Source of the DNA: Salinigranum halophilum
Lineage (GTDB): Archaea > Halobacteriota > Halobacteria > Halobacteriales > Haloferacaceae
Direction: 5' to 3'
DNA: 64,000 bases
NCBI RefSeq assembly: GCF_007004735.1
Contig: NZ_SSNL01000005.1
Span: 372,001-436,000 of the forward strand
The notes below the pieces were generated by a model that did not search any database, was not told the DNA's origin, and saw nothing but the letters and a program-made list of their open reading frames with translations. Below, piece by piece: positions 1 to 8,429 of the stretch; position 1 is the first letter of the stretch, and every line of letters starts with the position of its first letter. Both the position numbers and the translations under genes were made by a program.

Positions 1-237
1 CTTGCCCGCGGCGACGTGCGCCTGTACCTCGGGCGCAATCCCTTCCTGCTGGAGGAGTCGGGAGATGGTCGTCGACTCGCCGCCGGGCATGAGCAACACG
101 TCGCAGTCGGGGACGACGCCGGCCTGGCGAATCTCGTGGACCGTCGCCTCCTCGTCGTGGGCCGCGGCGGCCCGCTCGATAGCTCGTGCGTGTTCCGAGA
201 CGTCGCCCTGGACGGCGATGACGCCCGCGTGGATCAT
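1..237 (-). CDS. pdxT: Pyridoxal 5'-phosphate synthase glutaminase subunit PdxT (partial, C-terminus off the window)
   Basis: This is the first 79 residues of the class-I amidotransferase that supplies ammonia to PdxS for vitamin B6 synthesis. The reading starts MIHAGVIAVQGDVSEHARAI and contains LLMPGGESTT, the oxyanion-side PGGEST signature of PdxT. The catalytic Cys and the His-Glu pair lie beyond the window edge. The gene runs leftward from an ATG at 237. Its divergent-free upstream neighbour on the same strand is sec61beta, so the two may be co-transcribed. The family assignment is firm from the PGGEST motif and the N-terminus. Confidence 0.9.
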   Translation of the reverse strand, partial: MIHAGVIAVQGDVSEHARAIERAAAAHDEEATVHEIRQAGVVPDCDVLLMPGGESTTISRLLQQEGIAPEVQAHVAAGK

Positions 238-331
238 ACGCGGAGGTGAGGAGGGGACCGATAAAAATGACGCGTCACGCAGCGGCGGGGCTGGTCGGGG
301 AGCGTCGAGGCGGAGTCGGAGGAGAGAACGC

Positions 332-496
332 CTACAGCGCGACGACGTTCAGCACCATCACGAGGACGCCGAAGAGGAGACCGAACGCCACGACGGTCTT
401 GGGGTCGATACGGATCGCGTTGCGGTCTTCCGCGTCGAAGTAGCGGACGAGCCCCGCGCTCGACATCAGGCCGCCGCTGTTCTGGCCACTGCTCAT
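332..496 (-). CDS. secG: Preprotein translocase subunit Sec61beta (SecG)
   Basis: This 54-residue protein is the small third subunit of the archaeal SecYE-beta translocon in the cytoplasmic membrane. It opens [20 protein letters not shown], has the family's conserved polar stretch [15 protein letters not shown], and ends in one membrane helix (about residues 35-54, [20 protein letters not shown]). It is too short for most gene callers' default limits. It lies upstream of pdxT on the same strand, a pairing I recall from other haloarchaea. The start at 496 is the only one that gives the complete Gly/Ser-rich N-terminus. Confidence 0.9.
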   Translation of the reverse strand: MSSGQNSGGLMSSAGLVRYFDAEDRNAIRIDPKTVVAFGLLFGVLVMVLNVVAL

Positions 497-598
497 ATGC
501 TCACATGAGAGGTCGAGCGCCTAAACGTTTCGTTCCCCGCGGCCCGCTCGGCGAGTGGGAAATCCTTATCTCCCCGAATTGGCAATCATCGTGACGCA

Positions 599-868
599 AT
601 GAGCGTCCGACTCAAAGACTTCTACGCCGACTGGTGTGGCCCGTGTAAGCAGCAAGACGCCATCCTCGAGGAGATCGTCGCCGAGTGGGGCGACGACCTC
701 GAACTCGAGAAGGTCGACGTCGACGAGAAGCAGGACGTCGCCAACGAGTACCAGGTCCGGTCGCTCCCGACGCTCGTCGTCGAGACCGACGAGGGCGTCG
801 TCGACCGGTTCGTCGGCGTCACCCAGCGCGAGGACATCGAGGCCGCACTGACCGAGGCCTCGGCGTAG
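599..868 (+). CDS. Thioredoxin family protein
   Basis: This 89-residue cytoplasmic thiol-disulfide oxidoreductase has the classical WCGPC active site at residues 12-16, following [11 protein letters not shown]. The cis-Pro loop is in VRSLPTLVV, and the fold ends with a short amphipathic helix. It is about 15 residues shorter than bacterial thioredoxin because the first beta-alpha unit is trimmed, which is common in haloarchaeal homologues. It stands alone between secG (opposite strand) and rpl40e. Its reductant and targets cannot be inferred from context. Confidence 0.9.
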   Translation: MSVRLKDFYADWCGPCKQQDAILEEIVAEWGDDLELEKVDVDEKQDVANEYQVRSLPTLVVETDEGVVDRFVGVTQREDIEAALTEASA

Positions 869-942
869 GTCCGTTTTCTCACCCCGAGCGGGCGGACGGC
901 CGTCTCGCAAGCATTATCACGCCGAGTCCAGTACCGAGAGGT

Positions 943-1092
943 ATGGCGAGTTTCGACGCTGCCGAGGAACGGACGCTGAGCAAGCAGATCTGCATGCGCT
1001 GTAACGCACGGAACCCCCAGCGGGCGACGAGTTGCCGCAAGTGCGGGTACAAGAACCTCCGCCCCAAGTCGAAAGAGCGACGGGCGGCCTGA
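943..1092 (+). CDS. rpl40e: 50S ribosomal protein L40e
   Basis: This 49-residue zinc-ribbon protein of the large ribosomal subunit is shared by archaea and eukaryotes; in eukaryotes it is made as a ubiquitin fusion, here it stands alone. Two CxxC pairs are visible: CMRC at residues 18-21 and CRKC at 31-34. They are followed by the basic tail [15 protein letters not shown]. The length matches the archaeal family. The start is the ATG at 943; nearby longer frames are out of register with the zinc ribbon. Confidence 0.93.
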   Translation: MASFDAAEERTLSKQICMRCNARNPQRATSCRKCGYKNLRPKSKERRAA

Positions 1093-1180
1093 CCGCAGCC
1101 GTTCGCGTTCGTCGACCGCAGTACCCCGTTCTCGACCACGACCACAGTCGCGAGCGACGCGTCACGCGAGCGCGCGACCC

Positions 1181-1813
1181 TCAGTTCTCGGGGTACTTCG
1201 GCTGGCGTCGTTCGGCGCGCGAGAGCGCCCGCTCGACGACCGCACGGACCGACTCGTCGTGGTCGGCCACGTGGAACGGGTCGCCGTGGCCGGCGTACAT
1301 CGAGGTGACCGAGTCCGGGAGGCGCTCGAGCAGCGACTTGAGGCTCGCGATGAGTCGCTCCCGGGACTGGCCGGCCATGTCGGTCCGGCCGAAGCTCCCG
1401 TCGTCGTACGCGCCGTCGTTGTAGACGACGACGTCGCCGCTGAACAGGCGCGTCTCGGAGACGAACGAGACGTGGTCGGCCGCGTGACCGGGGGTGTACA
1501 CCACCTCGAACGACTCGTCGCCCATCGCAACCTCGTCGCCGTCGTTCAGTTCCGTCGTCCGCCGAGGGTGCTCCGCGTAGGCGTACAGGTCGGCGTCGAA
1601 CGCGTCGAGCACCGCGTCCAGTTGCCCGATGTGGTCGGAGTGCTGGTGGGTCAAGACGACCCGGTCGAGCGTGTCGGTGTGTTCGGCGACGACGTCGACG
1701 ACGCCGGGCATCGTCCCCGCGTCGACGAGCGTCGGGGTCTCACCGAGCAGCAGATAGGCGTTACAGGTGAACTGTTCGGCGTCCGCGGTGACAGTCACGA
1801 CGGCTTCGCTCAT
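1181..1813 (-). CDS. MBL-fold metallo-hydrolase
   Basis: This 210-residue cytoplasmic hydrolase of the metallo-beta-lactamase superfamily has the zinc ligands in LTHQHSDHIG (HxHxDH motif, about residue 75), TPGHAADHVSF and the later Asp/His positions YAGHGDPFH. The architecture is that of glyoxalase-II-like or persulfide-dioxygenase-like hydrolases. The substrate cannot be called from sequence alone. It is transcribed away from the DUF5786-DUF99-udg group that starts at 1946. Confidence 0.85.
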   Translation of the reverse strand: MSEAVVTVTADAEQFTCNAYLLLGETPTLVDAGTMPGVVDVVAEHTDTLDRVVLTHQHSDHIGQLDAVLDAFDADLYAYAEHPRRTTELNDGDEVAMGDESFEVVYTPGHAADHVSFVSETRLFSGDVVVYNDGAYDDGSFGRTDMAGQSRERLIASLKSLLERLPDSVTSMYAGHGDPFHVADHDESVRAVVERALSRAERRQPKYPEN

Positions 1814-1945
1814 GGCCGCTCCTCTGTGGCCAGTAGGTTAAAACCAGGAGTTCGTCTCGGAGACCGACGTCAGAAAACCAACGTCACTTGGACGTGAAAA
1901 CAGTCGTGCAGTTTTTTTGGGACGCATCGACTAGTGTAACACGAG

Positions 1946-2128
1946 ATGGGGTTCGGTAGCTACGACGAGTCCGAGCAAGAAAAGCAGGAGATCGACGCAG
2001 ACTACGACGAAGAGGAGGCAGAACAGACCGCGAGAAACACTCACGACGGCTCCGTCGAGTTCGATATCGGCGCATCGAACGACGAACTGCTCGACCGACT
2101 GCAAGACATCAAACAGACCGAGGACTGA
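1946..2128 (+). CDS. DUF5786 family small acidic protein
   Basis: This 60-residue, highly acidic protein (MGFGSYDESEQEKQEIDADY...) matches the haloarchaea-restricted family I know as DUF5786. The C-terminal half, GSVEFDIGASNDELLDRLQDIK, is the conserved part and probably forms a helix. It has no membrane segment, cysteines or catalytic motif. Its stop is one base before the GTG start of the DUF99 gene, so the two are very likely translated from one transcript. Function is unknown; context suggests a link to the DNA-repair pair downstream. Confidence 0.8.
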   Translation: MGFGSYDESEQEKQEIDADYDEEEAEQTARNTHDGSVEFDIGASNDELLDRLQDIKQTED

Positions 2129-2129
2129 G

Positions 2130-2699
2130 GTGAAATCCGGCGTCCGTGCCGTCGGCGTCGCCGCGTCCGACGGGGCGACAGCGGGTGACCCGAGCGTCCT
2201 CTGCGGCGCGGTCGTTCGTGCCGACCGCGTCGTCGACGGCTTCGCGTTCGAGACCTGTACCGTCGGCGGCACCGACGCGACGAGCGCGGTCGCGTCGCTT
2301 CTCACGACCCTCGACCGTGAGGACGTCCGATACGTCCTCGTGTCGGGTGTCGCGCCGGCCTGGTTCAACCTCGTCGACCTCGACCGGCTGGCCACGACCG
2401 TCGACCGCCCGGTGCTCTCGGTGTCGTTCGAGGAGAGTTCCGGCCTCGAACCGGCCCTCCGGGAGGCGTTCGAGGGTGTGGCGCTCGAGCGGCGGCTCGC
2501 CACCTATCGACGGTTACCGCCCCGTCGACGCGTCGTGGTGAACGACGAGACGGTGTTTTTGCGCGGGGTCGGCTGCGACGACGCCGAGGCGACCGAGGTC
2601 GTCCGAGCGTTCACCCCCGAGGGCGGTCGGCCCGAACCGCTCCGGGTAGCACGACTGGCGGCACGGGGCGCACGGCGGTGGCGGCTCGGCGACGACTGA
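2130..2699 (+). CDS. DUF99 family protein (endonuclease dU family)
   Basis: This 189-residue archaeal protein of the DUF99/UPF0215 family is related in fold to endonuclease V; I recall InterPro naming the family endonuclease dU. Conserved blocks are VGVAASDG at the start, LVSGVAPAWFNLVDL near residue 75, and RPVLSVSFEES near residue 95. Translation starts at GTG, one base after the DUF5786 stop. A family-4 uracil-DNA glycosylase follows 57 bases downstream, which supports a role in handling deoxyuridine in DNA. The biochemical role is family knowledge plus context, not shown by the sequence alone. Confidence 0.82.
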   Translation: MKSGVRAVGVAASDGATAGDPSVLCGAVVRADRVVDGFAFETCTVGGTDATSAVASLLTTLDREDVRYVLVSGVAPAWFNLVDLDRLATTVDRPVLSVSFEESSGLEPALREAFEGVALERRLATYRRLPPRRRVVVNDETVFLRGVGCDDAEATEVVRAFTPEGGRPEPLRVARLAARGARRWRLGDD

Positions 2700-2755
2700 C
2701 CGGCGTCGCGGACGCTACCGACCGATGTTAAGTGGCCCCGGACCACCCACCGGAT

Positions 2756-3367
2756 ATGGACACCGAGCCTGGCGTCGAGTTCGACGGGCGTCGCGTGACG
2801 GCGTGTGAGCGCTGTCCGGAACTCGTCGAGTCGCGGAGTCGCATCGTCAACGGCGTCGGTCCCGACGACGCCGACATCGTCTTCGTCGGCGAGGGCCCGG
2901 GCGCGACAGAGGACGAGGAGGGCGAGCCGTTCGTGGGACGCTCGGGGACCGTCCTCGACGACGCCCTCCGCGATGCCGGCCTGGCCCGAGCGGACGTCCG
3001 CATCACGAACTGCGTCCGGTGTCGGCCGCCGGAGAACCGCGACCCCACCGCGGACGAACTCTCGAACTGCCGGGGCTTTCTCGAGGCCGAACTCCAGAAC
3101 GTGGCTCCGGACGTGGTCGTGACGCTCGGCAAGGTTCCCTCACAGCACCTGCTCGAACGCTCCGTCGCCGTGACGAAGGAGGCTGGAAGCGTCCACGACC
3201 TCCGGGTCGGGGAGACGTCGACGCGCCTCCTCGTCTCGGTCCACCCGGCCGCGACGCTGTACGACCGCAGCCAGCGAGACGGCTTCTTCGAGACCATCGC
3301 CGAAGCCGCACGGCTCGCGGGGGTGCGTGAGGGAAGCGACGGACAGTCGAGCCTCGGCGACTTCTGA
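2756..3367 (+). CDS. udg: Uracil-DNA glycosylase, family 4 (Fe-S type)
   Basis: This 203-residue enzyme removes uracil from DNA. Family-4 hallmarks are visible: an N-terminal CxxC (ACERCPELV), then CVRC plus a further Cys in LSNC, giving four [4Fe-4S] ligands. The active-site loop is GEGPGATE (motif A) and the leucine-side loop is SVHPAATL (motif B). I prefer the ATG at 2756 over the in-frame GTG at 2732 because it directly precedes the conserved N-terminus. It is the third gene of a probable operon with the DUF5786 and DUF99 proteins. Cytosine deamination should be frequent in so GC-rich a genome. Confidence 0.9.
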   Translation: MDTEPGVEFDGRRVTACERCPELVESRSRIVNGVGPDDADIVFVGEGPGATEDEEGEPFVGRSGTVLDDALRDAGLARADVRITNCVRCRPPENRDPTADELSNCRGFLEAELQNVAPDVVVTLGKVPSQHLLERSVAVTKEAGSVHDLRVGETSTRLLVSVHPAATLYDRSQRDGFFETIAEAARLAGVREGSDGQSSLGDF

Positions 3368-3387
3368 CCGCCCGAGATGGCCGGAGC

Positions 3388-4128
3388 TCAGCCGACCTCG
3401 ACGACCTCGGCCCGTCGGTCGCGCTCGCTCGCCTCGGCCTGTTCGCGGCGACGCTCGGCCGCCCGGCGGTGCTCTCTGAGGTGTGCGGCGAGGTCGGTCA
3501 CCGTCTTCAGCCCGACGAGGAGGAGCAACGCGGCGATGGGCGCGCCGACCAGGGTGACCACGAACGCCCCGAGGATGATGGTGAGGTGGAGGACGACGAC
3601 CCGGCTGTACGGCGCTTTCATCTGCATCCCGGGAGACGTCGCCCGGTACTCCTCGTTGCCGACGAAGTTGACGAGGAACGACCCGGCGTGGCTCACGACC
3701 ATCCCGAGGACGCCGAGGACGACGGTGGAGAGCCCGTAGGCACCCGAGAAGGGGGCGGGTGCGAACACCGAGAAGACGAAGACGCCGTGGACGACCCAGA
3801 AAATCCCGTAGTGTGCGAGGAAGAAGCCCGCGATGCCGGCGTTCTCGGTGTAGAGGTGGAGGCCGTCTCGCGGCTCGCTGGGTCCCGAGAGGTCGACCTG
3901 CCGGCCGTTGATGGTGGCGTTGAAGTTCGCGGGGACGTCGGACCCCGCAGCGAGCAGTATCTTGGGGAGGTTCAAAGCACCGATGAGTCCGCTCTCGACC
4001 CAGTAGATGACCATGACGACCGAGAGCTGCCACCCCAAGAAGAGGACACCGAGGACGGGCACGGCGTTGGCCGCGACGAGCCCCGCGACAGCCAGTGGCG
4101 ACGACTCGTTGGTCGGGACCGGGCGCAT
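3388..4128 (-). CDS. DUF6498-containing membrane protein
   Basis: This 246-residue integral membrane protein has about five or six hydrophobic helices, for example PVLGVLFLGWQLSVVMVIYWVE near the N-terminus and FFLAHYGIFWVVHGVFVFSVF in the middle. The YWxESGxIGxLN motif is typical of DUF6498 proteins. The C-terminus (LREHRRAAERRREQAEASE) is basic and probably cytoplasmic. The frame stays open upstream to 4887, but that extension only mirrors hisH; the ATG at 4128 begins at the conserved region. Function unknown. Confidence 0.8.
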   Translation of the reverse strand: MRPVPTNESSPLAVAGLVAANAVPVLGVLFLGWQLSVVMVIYWVESGLIGALNLPKILLAAGSDVPANFNATINGRQVDLSGPSEPRDGLHLYTENAGIAGFFLAHYGIFWVVHGVFVFSVFAPAPFSGAYGLSTVVLGVLGMVVSHAGSFLVNFVGNEEYRATSPGMQMKAPYSRVVVLHLTIILGAFVVTLVGAPIAALLLLVGLKTVTDLAAHLREHRRAAERRREQAEASERDRRAEVVEVG

Positions 4129-4296
4129 AGCGGACGAACGCCCGTCGACCAGATAAGTTCGCCCCACCGGCCGGGATGCCGGGGAGCCGTCTCCGGACAC
4201 CACGCGAGCGCTGAGGCCCAGTCGGGAGGTGAGACGGGCAGTCGCGAAGGTCGCGCGAACGGAAACGCACTTGAGCGCGACCGCTGTACACCGGGT

Positions 4297-4956
4297 ATGA
4301 GCACATCGGAACCCGTCGAGGAGACGCTCGCGTCCGTGGTCATGGTGGACTACGGGCTCGGCAACCTCCGCTCGGCGATGCGCGGCCTCGAACGCGCGGG
4401 CGCCGACGTCACCATCTCCGACGACCCCGCGACGTTCGACGACGCCGACGGAATCGTGCTGCCCGGGGTCGGGGCGTTCAGCGAGGGGATGGAGAACGCG
4501 GGGCCGTTCCGCGAGGCGCTCGCCGACGCCGCCGCGGACGGCACGCCCGTCTTCGGCATCTGTCTCGGCATGCAGATGCTCCTCACCTCCAGCGAGGAGG
4601 CCGACCACGCGGGCGAGGGCGAGGTGGAGGGTCTCGACTTCATTCCGGGGCGGAACCGCCGGTTCGACGAGGGGCAGAAGGTGCCGCACATGGGGTGGAA
4701 CGAACTCGAGGTCGAGCGGGACCACCCGCTCGTCGAGGGGGTCGACGGTGGCTACGCCTACTTCGTCCACTCGTACTACGCCGCGCCGGACGACGACGAG
4801 GCAGTCGTAGCGACCACCGACTACGGCATCGACTTCCCCTCGGTCATCGCCAACGAGGCGGGGAACGTCTTCGGGACGCAGTTCCACCCCGAGAAGTCGG
4901 GGGAGACGGGGCTGCGAATCCTGCGGAACTTCGTGGAACTCTGCGCCGACCAGTAG
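4297..4956 (+). CDS. hisH: Imidazole glycerol phosphate synthase subunit HisH
   Basis: This 219-residue glutaminase subunit feeds ammonia to HisF at the fifth step of histidine biosynthesis. It has the opening VVMVDYGLGNLRSAMRGLE, the glycine-rich PGVGAFSEGM loop, the nucleophile Cys at about residue 89 in FGICLGMQMLL, and the His-Glu of the triad in TQFHPEKSG near the end. The start is the ATG at 4297; earlier in-frame codons belong to the opposite-strand membrane protein region. No other his gene is adjacent, so the pathway is dispersed in this genome. Confidence 0.95.
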   Translation: MSTSEPVEETLASVVMVDYGLGNLRSAMRGLERAGADVTISDDPATFDDADGIVLPGVGAFSEGMENAGPFREALADAAADGTPVFGICLGMQMLLTSSEEADHAGEGEVEGLDFIPGRNRRFDEGQKVPHMGWNELEVERDHPLVEGVDGGYAYFVHSYYAAPDDDEAVVATTDYGIDFPSVIANEAGNVFGTQFHPEKSGETGLRILRNFVELCADQ

Positions 4957-5000
4957 CGTTCTGACCGGGGCTTATCGGCGTCGACGACGTGGACTCGCGC

Positions 5001-6293
5001 ATGGCCAGCGAAACGAGCGACGACCGACACGTCGTGACCGTCTTCCTCCGCGACGCGGGCGAGGTACTGCTGCTCCGACGGAGCGACAGCGTCGGGACCT
5101 ACGCCGGGAAGTGGGGTGCCGTGTCGGGCTACGCCGAGGGAGACCCCGAGGCGGCCGCTCGATGGGAGATTGACGAGGAGACAGCCCTCGGGGATGCGGT
5201 GACGTTCGTCCGCGGCGGTGTCCCCCTCGCGTTCACCGACGACGACCTCTCGGTCCGCTGGGTCGTCCACCCGTTCCTGTTCGACGTCAGTGACCGAGAC
5301 GTCGACCCGAACGATGAGGTCGCCGAGACGGCGTGGGTCGCGCCACCCGAGATACGCCGCCGTGAGACGGTACCGATGCTCTGGGAGGCGTACGACCGCG
5401 TGCGACCGACTGTTCACACGCTGGAGGACGACACCGAACACGGCTCGGCGTGGCTCTCGCTGCGGGCGCTGGAGGTGCTGCGCGACGAGGCCGCAGTGGC
5501 AGGCGACGAAGCGGCCGCGTGGGACGTACTCGTCTCCGTCGCCACCGACCTCCTCGACGCCCGGCCGAGCATGACCGCGCTCTCGAACCGGGTGAACCGG
5601 GCGATGAGCGAGGCCGACGGGCGTGTCGCAGCCGTCGAACGGGCCGCACACGGCGGAATCGGACGAGCACTCGACGCCGACCGTCAGGCGTCCGAGAGTG
5701 CGGCTGAGCGCGTTGCAGGCGAAACGGTGCTCACCCTCTCACGGTCGGGGACGGTCGAGCGGGCGCTCTCGGGCGAGACCGGCGCGGGCAGGCCAGCGCA
5801 CGTCTACATCGCCGAGTCGCGTCCGGACCGCGAAGGCGTCGGCGTGGCTGAACGGCTCGCTCAGGCGGGCGTCGACGTGACGCTCGTCACGGACGCGGCG
5901 GTCGCCCACGTCTTGAGCGGGGCGCTGGCGACGGACGTCGACCGGGTAGTCGTCGGGGCCGATACCGTGCTGCCGGACGGACGCGTGCTGAACAAGACCG
6001 GGACGCGTGGGGCGGCCATCGCCGCCGCGACCGAGTCCGTCCCCGTCGAGGTGGTCACGGCCACCGACAAGGTGGCGACGGCGGAGACCGTCACGGGTGA
6101 GGAAGGACTTCCAGAGGGGGTGTACGACGGTGACGCCGACGTCGCGGTGGCGAATCCGACGTTCGACGTGACACCAGCAGTGTTCGTCGATAGCGTGGTC
6201 ACCGAACGCGGCGTGCTGGACGTCGGGGCGGTCGCGACCGTGGCCGAGGAGTTTCGTGCGCTCGCGGCGTGGCGGGGAGAGGAGCGAGCGTAG
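5001..6293 (+). CDS. Nudix domain fused to eIF2B-like (ribose-1,5-bisphosphate isomerase-type) domain
   Basis: This 430-residue fusion protein has an N-terminal Nudix fold (about residues 10-130) and a C-terminal eIF2B/aIF2B-type domain (about 160-425). The Nudix box is divergent: GDPEAAARWEIDEE is one residue short of the consensus, with Asp for the first Glu and Trp for the conserved Arg. The second domain keeps the acidic GADTVLPDG motif and NKTGTRG loop of the superfamily. At the loop where ribose-1,5-bisphosphate isomerases have a catalytic Cys, it reads LSRSGTV. The ATG at 5001 is preferred to the GTG at 4989. Nucleotide or sugar-phosphate metabolism is likely, but the reaction is open. 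Confidence 0.8.
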   Translation: MASETSDDRHVVTVFLRDAGEVLLLRRSDSVGTYAGKWGAVSGYAEGDPEAAARWEIDEETALGDAVTFVRGGVPLAFTDDDLSVRWVVHPFLFDVSDRDVDPNDEVAETAWVAPPEIRRRETVPMLWEAYDRVRPTVHTLEDDTEHGSAWLSLRALEVLRDEAAVAGDEAAAWDVLVSVATDLLDARPSMTALSNRVNRAMSEADGRVAAVERAAHGGIGRALDADRQASESAAERVAGETVLTLSRSGTVERALSGETGAGRPAHVYIAESRPDREGVGVAERLAQAGVDVTLVTDAAVAHVLSGALATDVDRVVVGADTVLPDGRVLNKTGTRGAAIAAATESVPVEVVTATDKVATAETVTGEEGLPEGVYDGDADVAVANPTFDVTPAVFVDSVVTERGVLDVGAVATVAEEFRALAAWRGEERA

Positions 6294-6334
6294 CCCGACG
6301 CGTTTTTCTCGGGCGCTCGTGAAGGAACGACGAG

Positions 6335-7138
6335 ATGAAAGCCGTCACCCTCGGACCCGCCGGGACGTACTCCCATCGCGCGGCGAAGGCCGTCGCCGAC
6401 GACGTCGAGTTCCGCGAGTCGGTCACCTCCATCATCGAGGCCGTCGCGGACGGGACGTACGAACGTGGTGTCGTCCCCATCGAGAACAGCATCGAGGGCT
6501 CCGTCACCGAGAGCCTCGACGCCCTCGCGGAGTACGACGTCGCCGTCATCCAGGAGGTCGTCACACCCATCCGCCACGCACTGTTGGCACAGGGGTCCGA
6601 CTTCTCCGTCGTCGCGAGCCACTCGCAGGCGCTGGCACAGTGTCGGTCGTACCTCGAGACGGAGTGTCCCGACGTCTCGCTCGAGGCCGTCGCGTCGACG
6701 GCGCGTGGGGTCGAACGCGCGCGGAGCGACCCGACCGTAGCGGGCATCGGTCACCCGGACAACGCGGGCGAGACGCTCGAAATCCTGGCCGAGGACATCC
6801 AGGACCGCTCCTCGAACGCGACGCGGTTCCTCGTCATCGCGCCGAAGGCCGAACGGTCGGACGCGGGCGGCAAGAGTTCCATCGTCGTCTACCCGAACGC
6901 CAACTACCCCGGCCTCCTGCTCGAACTGCTGGAGGCGTTCGCCGAGCGCGACATCAACCTCTCGCGCATCGAGTCGCGGCCGTCGGGCAACCGCCTCGGT
7001 GACTACCTGTTCCACATCGACTTCGAGGCCGGCCTCTACGAGTCACGGGCGCAGGAGGCCGTCGCCGAGGTCGAGGAGATCGCCCGGAAGGGCTGGGTCA
7101 GAAAGCTCGGGTCGTACGACTCACGACACGTGGTCTGA
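6335..7138 (+). CDS. pheA: Prephenate dehydratase
   Basis: This 267-residue enzyme converts prephenate to phenylpyruvate in phenylalanine synthesis. The catalytic domain (about 1-175) starts MKAVTLGPAGTYSHRAA and includes GVVPIENSIEGSV. A regulatory ACT domain follows (about 185-265), with the Phe-binding ESRPSGNRLGDYLFHIDFE. The two-domain layout and length match the monofunctional archaeal and bacterial enzyme. The preceding gene ends about 40 bases upstream on the same strand, so weak co-transcription is possible. Confidence 0.95.
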   Translation: MKAVTLGPAGTYSHRAAKAVADDVEFRESVTSIIEAVADGTYERGVVPIENSIEGSVTESLDALAEYDVAVIQEVVTPIRHALLAQGSDFSVVASHSQALAQCRSYLETECPDVSLEAVASTARGVERARSDPTVAGIGHPDNAGETLEILAEDIQDRSSNATRFLVIAPKAERSDAGGKSSIVVYPNANYPGLLLELLEAFAERDINLSRIESRPSGNRLGDYLFHIDFEAGLYESRAQEAVAEVEEIARKGWVRKLGSYDSRHVV

Positions 7139-7291
7139 GTCGCTCGGGTCGCCCCCCGGAGAGGAGCGAGCGTCGGTGAGCGCGTCGTCCGTCCACCCGT
7201 CGGGACCGAGTGCGAGCCACACGGCGAGGACGCTCCCACGCGCGGGTCACGGGTAACGCTCAAATCCGTCGCCGACGTACCGACACATGAG

Positions 7292-7726
7292 ATGGCTGAC
7301 AGACCGAACCCCTTCACGGACATCGAACGGTTCTTCGAGCAGATGAATCGCGCCTTCGGCGACGTGAACATCCCCACCCGCCCACACCAGATAGCCGTCG
7401 ACGTCGCCGAGACCGACGAGGAGATCGTCGTCTCGGCCGACCTCCCCGGCTTCGAGCGCGACGAGGTCACGCTCTCGCTGTCGGGACGGGACCTCACGAT
7501 CGACGCCGACCACGAGGAGACGGCCGAAGAACGCACGGGCGACGACGACGCCCGGTACGTGCGTCGCGAGCGGACCCACCGCTCCGTCTCTCGAACCGTC
7601 CGCCTGCCCGACGCCATCGACGAGGAGGCCGCGAGCGCGTCGTACGCCAACGGCGTCCTCACCGTCACCCTCCCCCGGGAGACCGTCGACGACGAGGGCG
7701 AGTCCCACACCATCGACATCAGCTAG
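7292..7726 (+). CDS. Hsp20/alpha-crystallin family small heat shock protein
   Basis: This 144-residue ATP-independent holdase chaperone has a short N-terminal arm (residues 1-30, NPFTDIERFFEQMNRAFG). The alpha-crystallin domain follows from VDVAETDEEIVVSADLPGFERDEV to ANGVLTVTLP. The A-x-x-x-G-V-L motif is present. It lacks a clear C-terminal I-x-I anchor, ending HTIDIS, which may serve the same role. A second, longer Hsp20 gene follows 150 bases downstream on the same strand and is clearly paralogous. Confidence 0.92.
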   Translation: MADRPNPFTDIERFFEQMNRAFGDVNIPTRPHQIAVDVAETDEEIVVSADLPGFERDEVTLSLSGRDLTIDADHEETAEERTGDDDARYVRRERTHRSVSRTVRLPDAIDEEAASASYANGVLTVTLPRETVDDEGESHTIDIS

Positions 7727-7879
7727 GGCGGCCCCCACGGCGAAACGGCCGGTGCGCCCGCCGCCCCCGAACCAGCAACCCCTCGTTTTTGGCCAGCAGC
7801 AGTCCTGTGTGTGCTATTTCCCACCACGTATCCTGCAATAGTTAAGATTTCAGCGCGCGTCATACGGGGTTGATCAGCA

Positions 7880-8380
7880 ATGATGCGACGTTCAAACTTC
7901 GGTGACAGCCCGTTCGACTTCGAGCGAATGTTCGAGCGCATGAACCGCCAGTTCGAGGAGATGAACCGCCAGTTCGCCCGCTTCGCCGACTCCCGCCCCG
8001 CCCACGCGCTGGAGTCCGGCGACGCCCTGCCCTCGATGTGGAGCCAGGGTAGCGTCCAGGTCGACGTCGCCGAGCGCGAGGACAGCGTGATCGTCACGGC
8101 CGACCTCCCCGGCTTCGAGAAAGCGGAGATCGACCTCTCCGTCGCCAACGACGCGCTCACCATCCGCGCCGAGCACGACGTCGACGACGCGTACGAGTCC
8201 GAACACTACGTCCGCCGCGAGCGACGTCACCACTCGGTCAGCCGAACTATCCCCCTCCCCGTCGACGTCCGCGAGGAGGCCGCGAGCGCGTCGTACACCA
8301 ACGGCGTCCTCACCGTCACCCTCCCCGTCGTCGAGACGGACGACGAGGACGACGAGAGCCACCACATCGACGTCGAGTAG
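7880..8380 (+). CDS. Hsp20/alpha-crystallin family small heat shock protein (second copy)
   Basis: This 166-residue paralogue of the upstream Hsp20 gene has a longer, methionine- and glutamine-rich N-terminal arm built of a repeated heptad (MFERMNRQFEEMNRQFARF). The alpha-crystallin domain has the same LPGFEKAEIDLSV and NGVLTVTLP motifs. The C-terminus HHIDVE parallels HTIDIS of the first copy. The upstream gap contains an AT-rich AATAGTTAAG box about 40 bases before the start, so the gene probably has its own promoter. Tandem duplication with diverged N-terminal arms suggests different oligomer properties. Confidence 0.92.
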   Translation: MMRRSNFGDSPFDFERMFERMNRQFEEMNRQFARFADSRPAHALESGDALPSMWSQGSVQVDVAEREDSVIVTADLPGFEKAEIDLSVANDALTIRAEHDVDDAYESEHYVRRERRHHSVSRTIPLPVDVREEAASASYTNGVLTVTLPVVETDDEDDESHHIDVE

Positions 8381-8429
8381 ACCCCCACGAGCCCCCCGTA
8401 TCGGGCCCCCCGGACCCGTCCGCCCCGAT

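Noticed and set aside
4129-4887. Upstream extension of the DUF6498 membrane protein
   Set aside because: The frame is open but covers hisH on the other strand and carries no conserved sequence; the ATG at 4128 starts at the conserved region.
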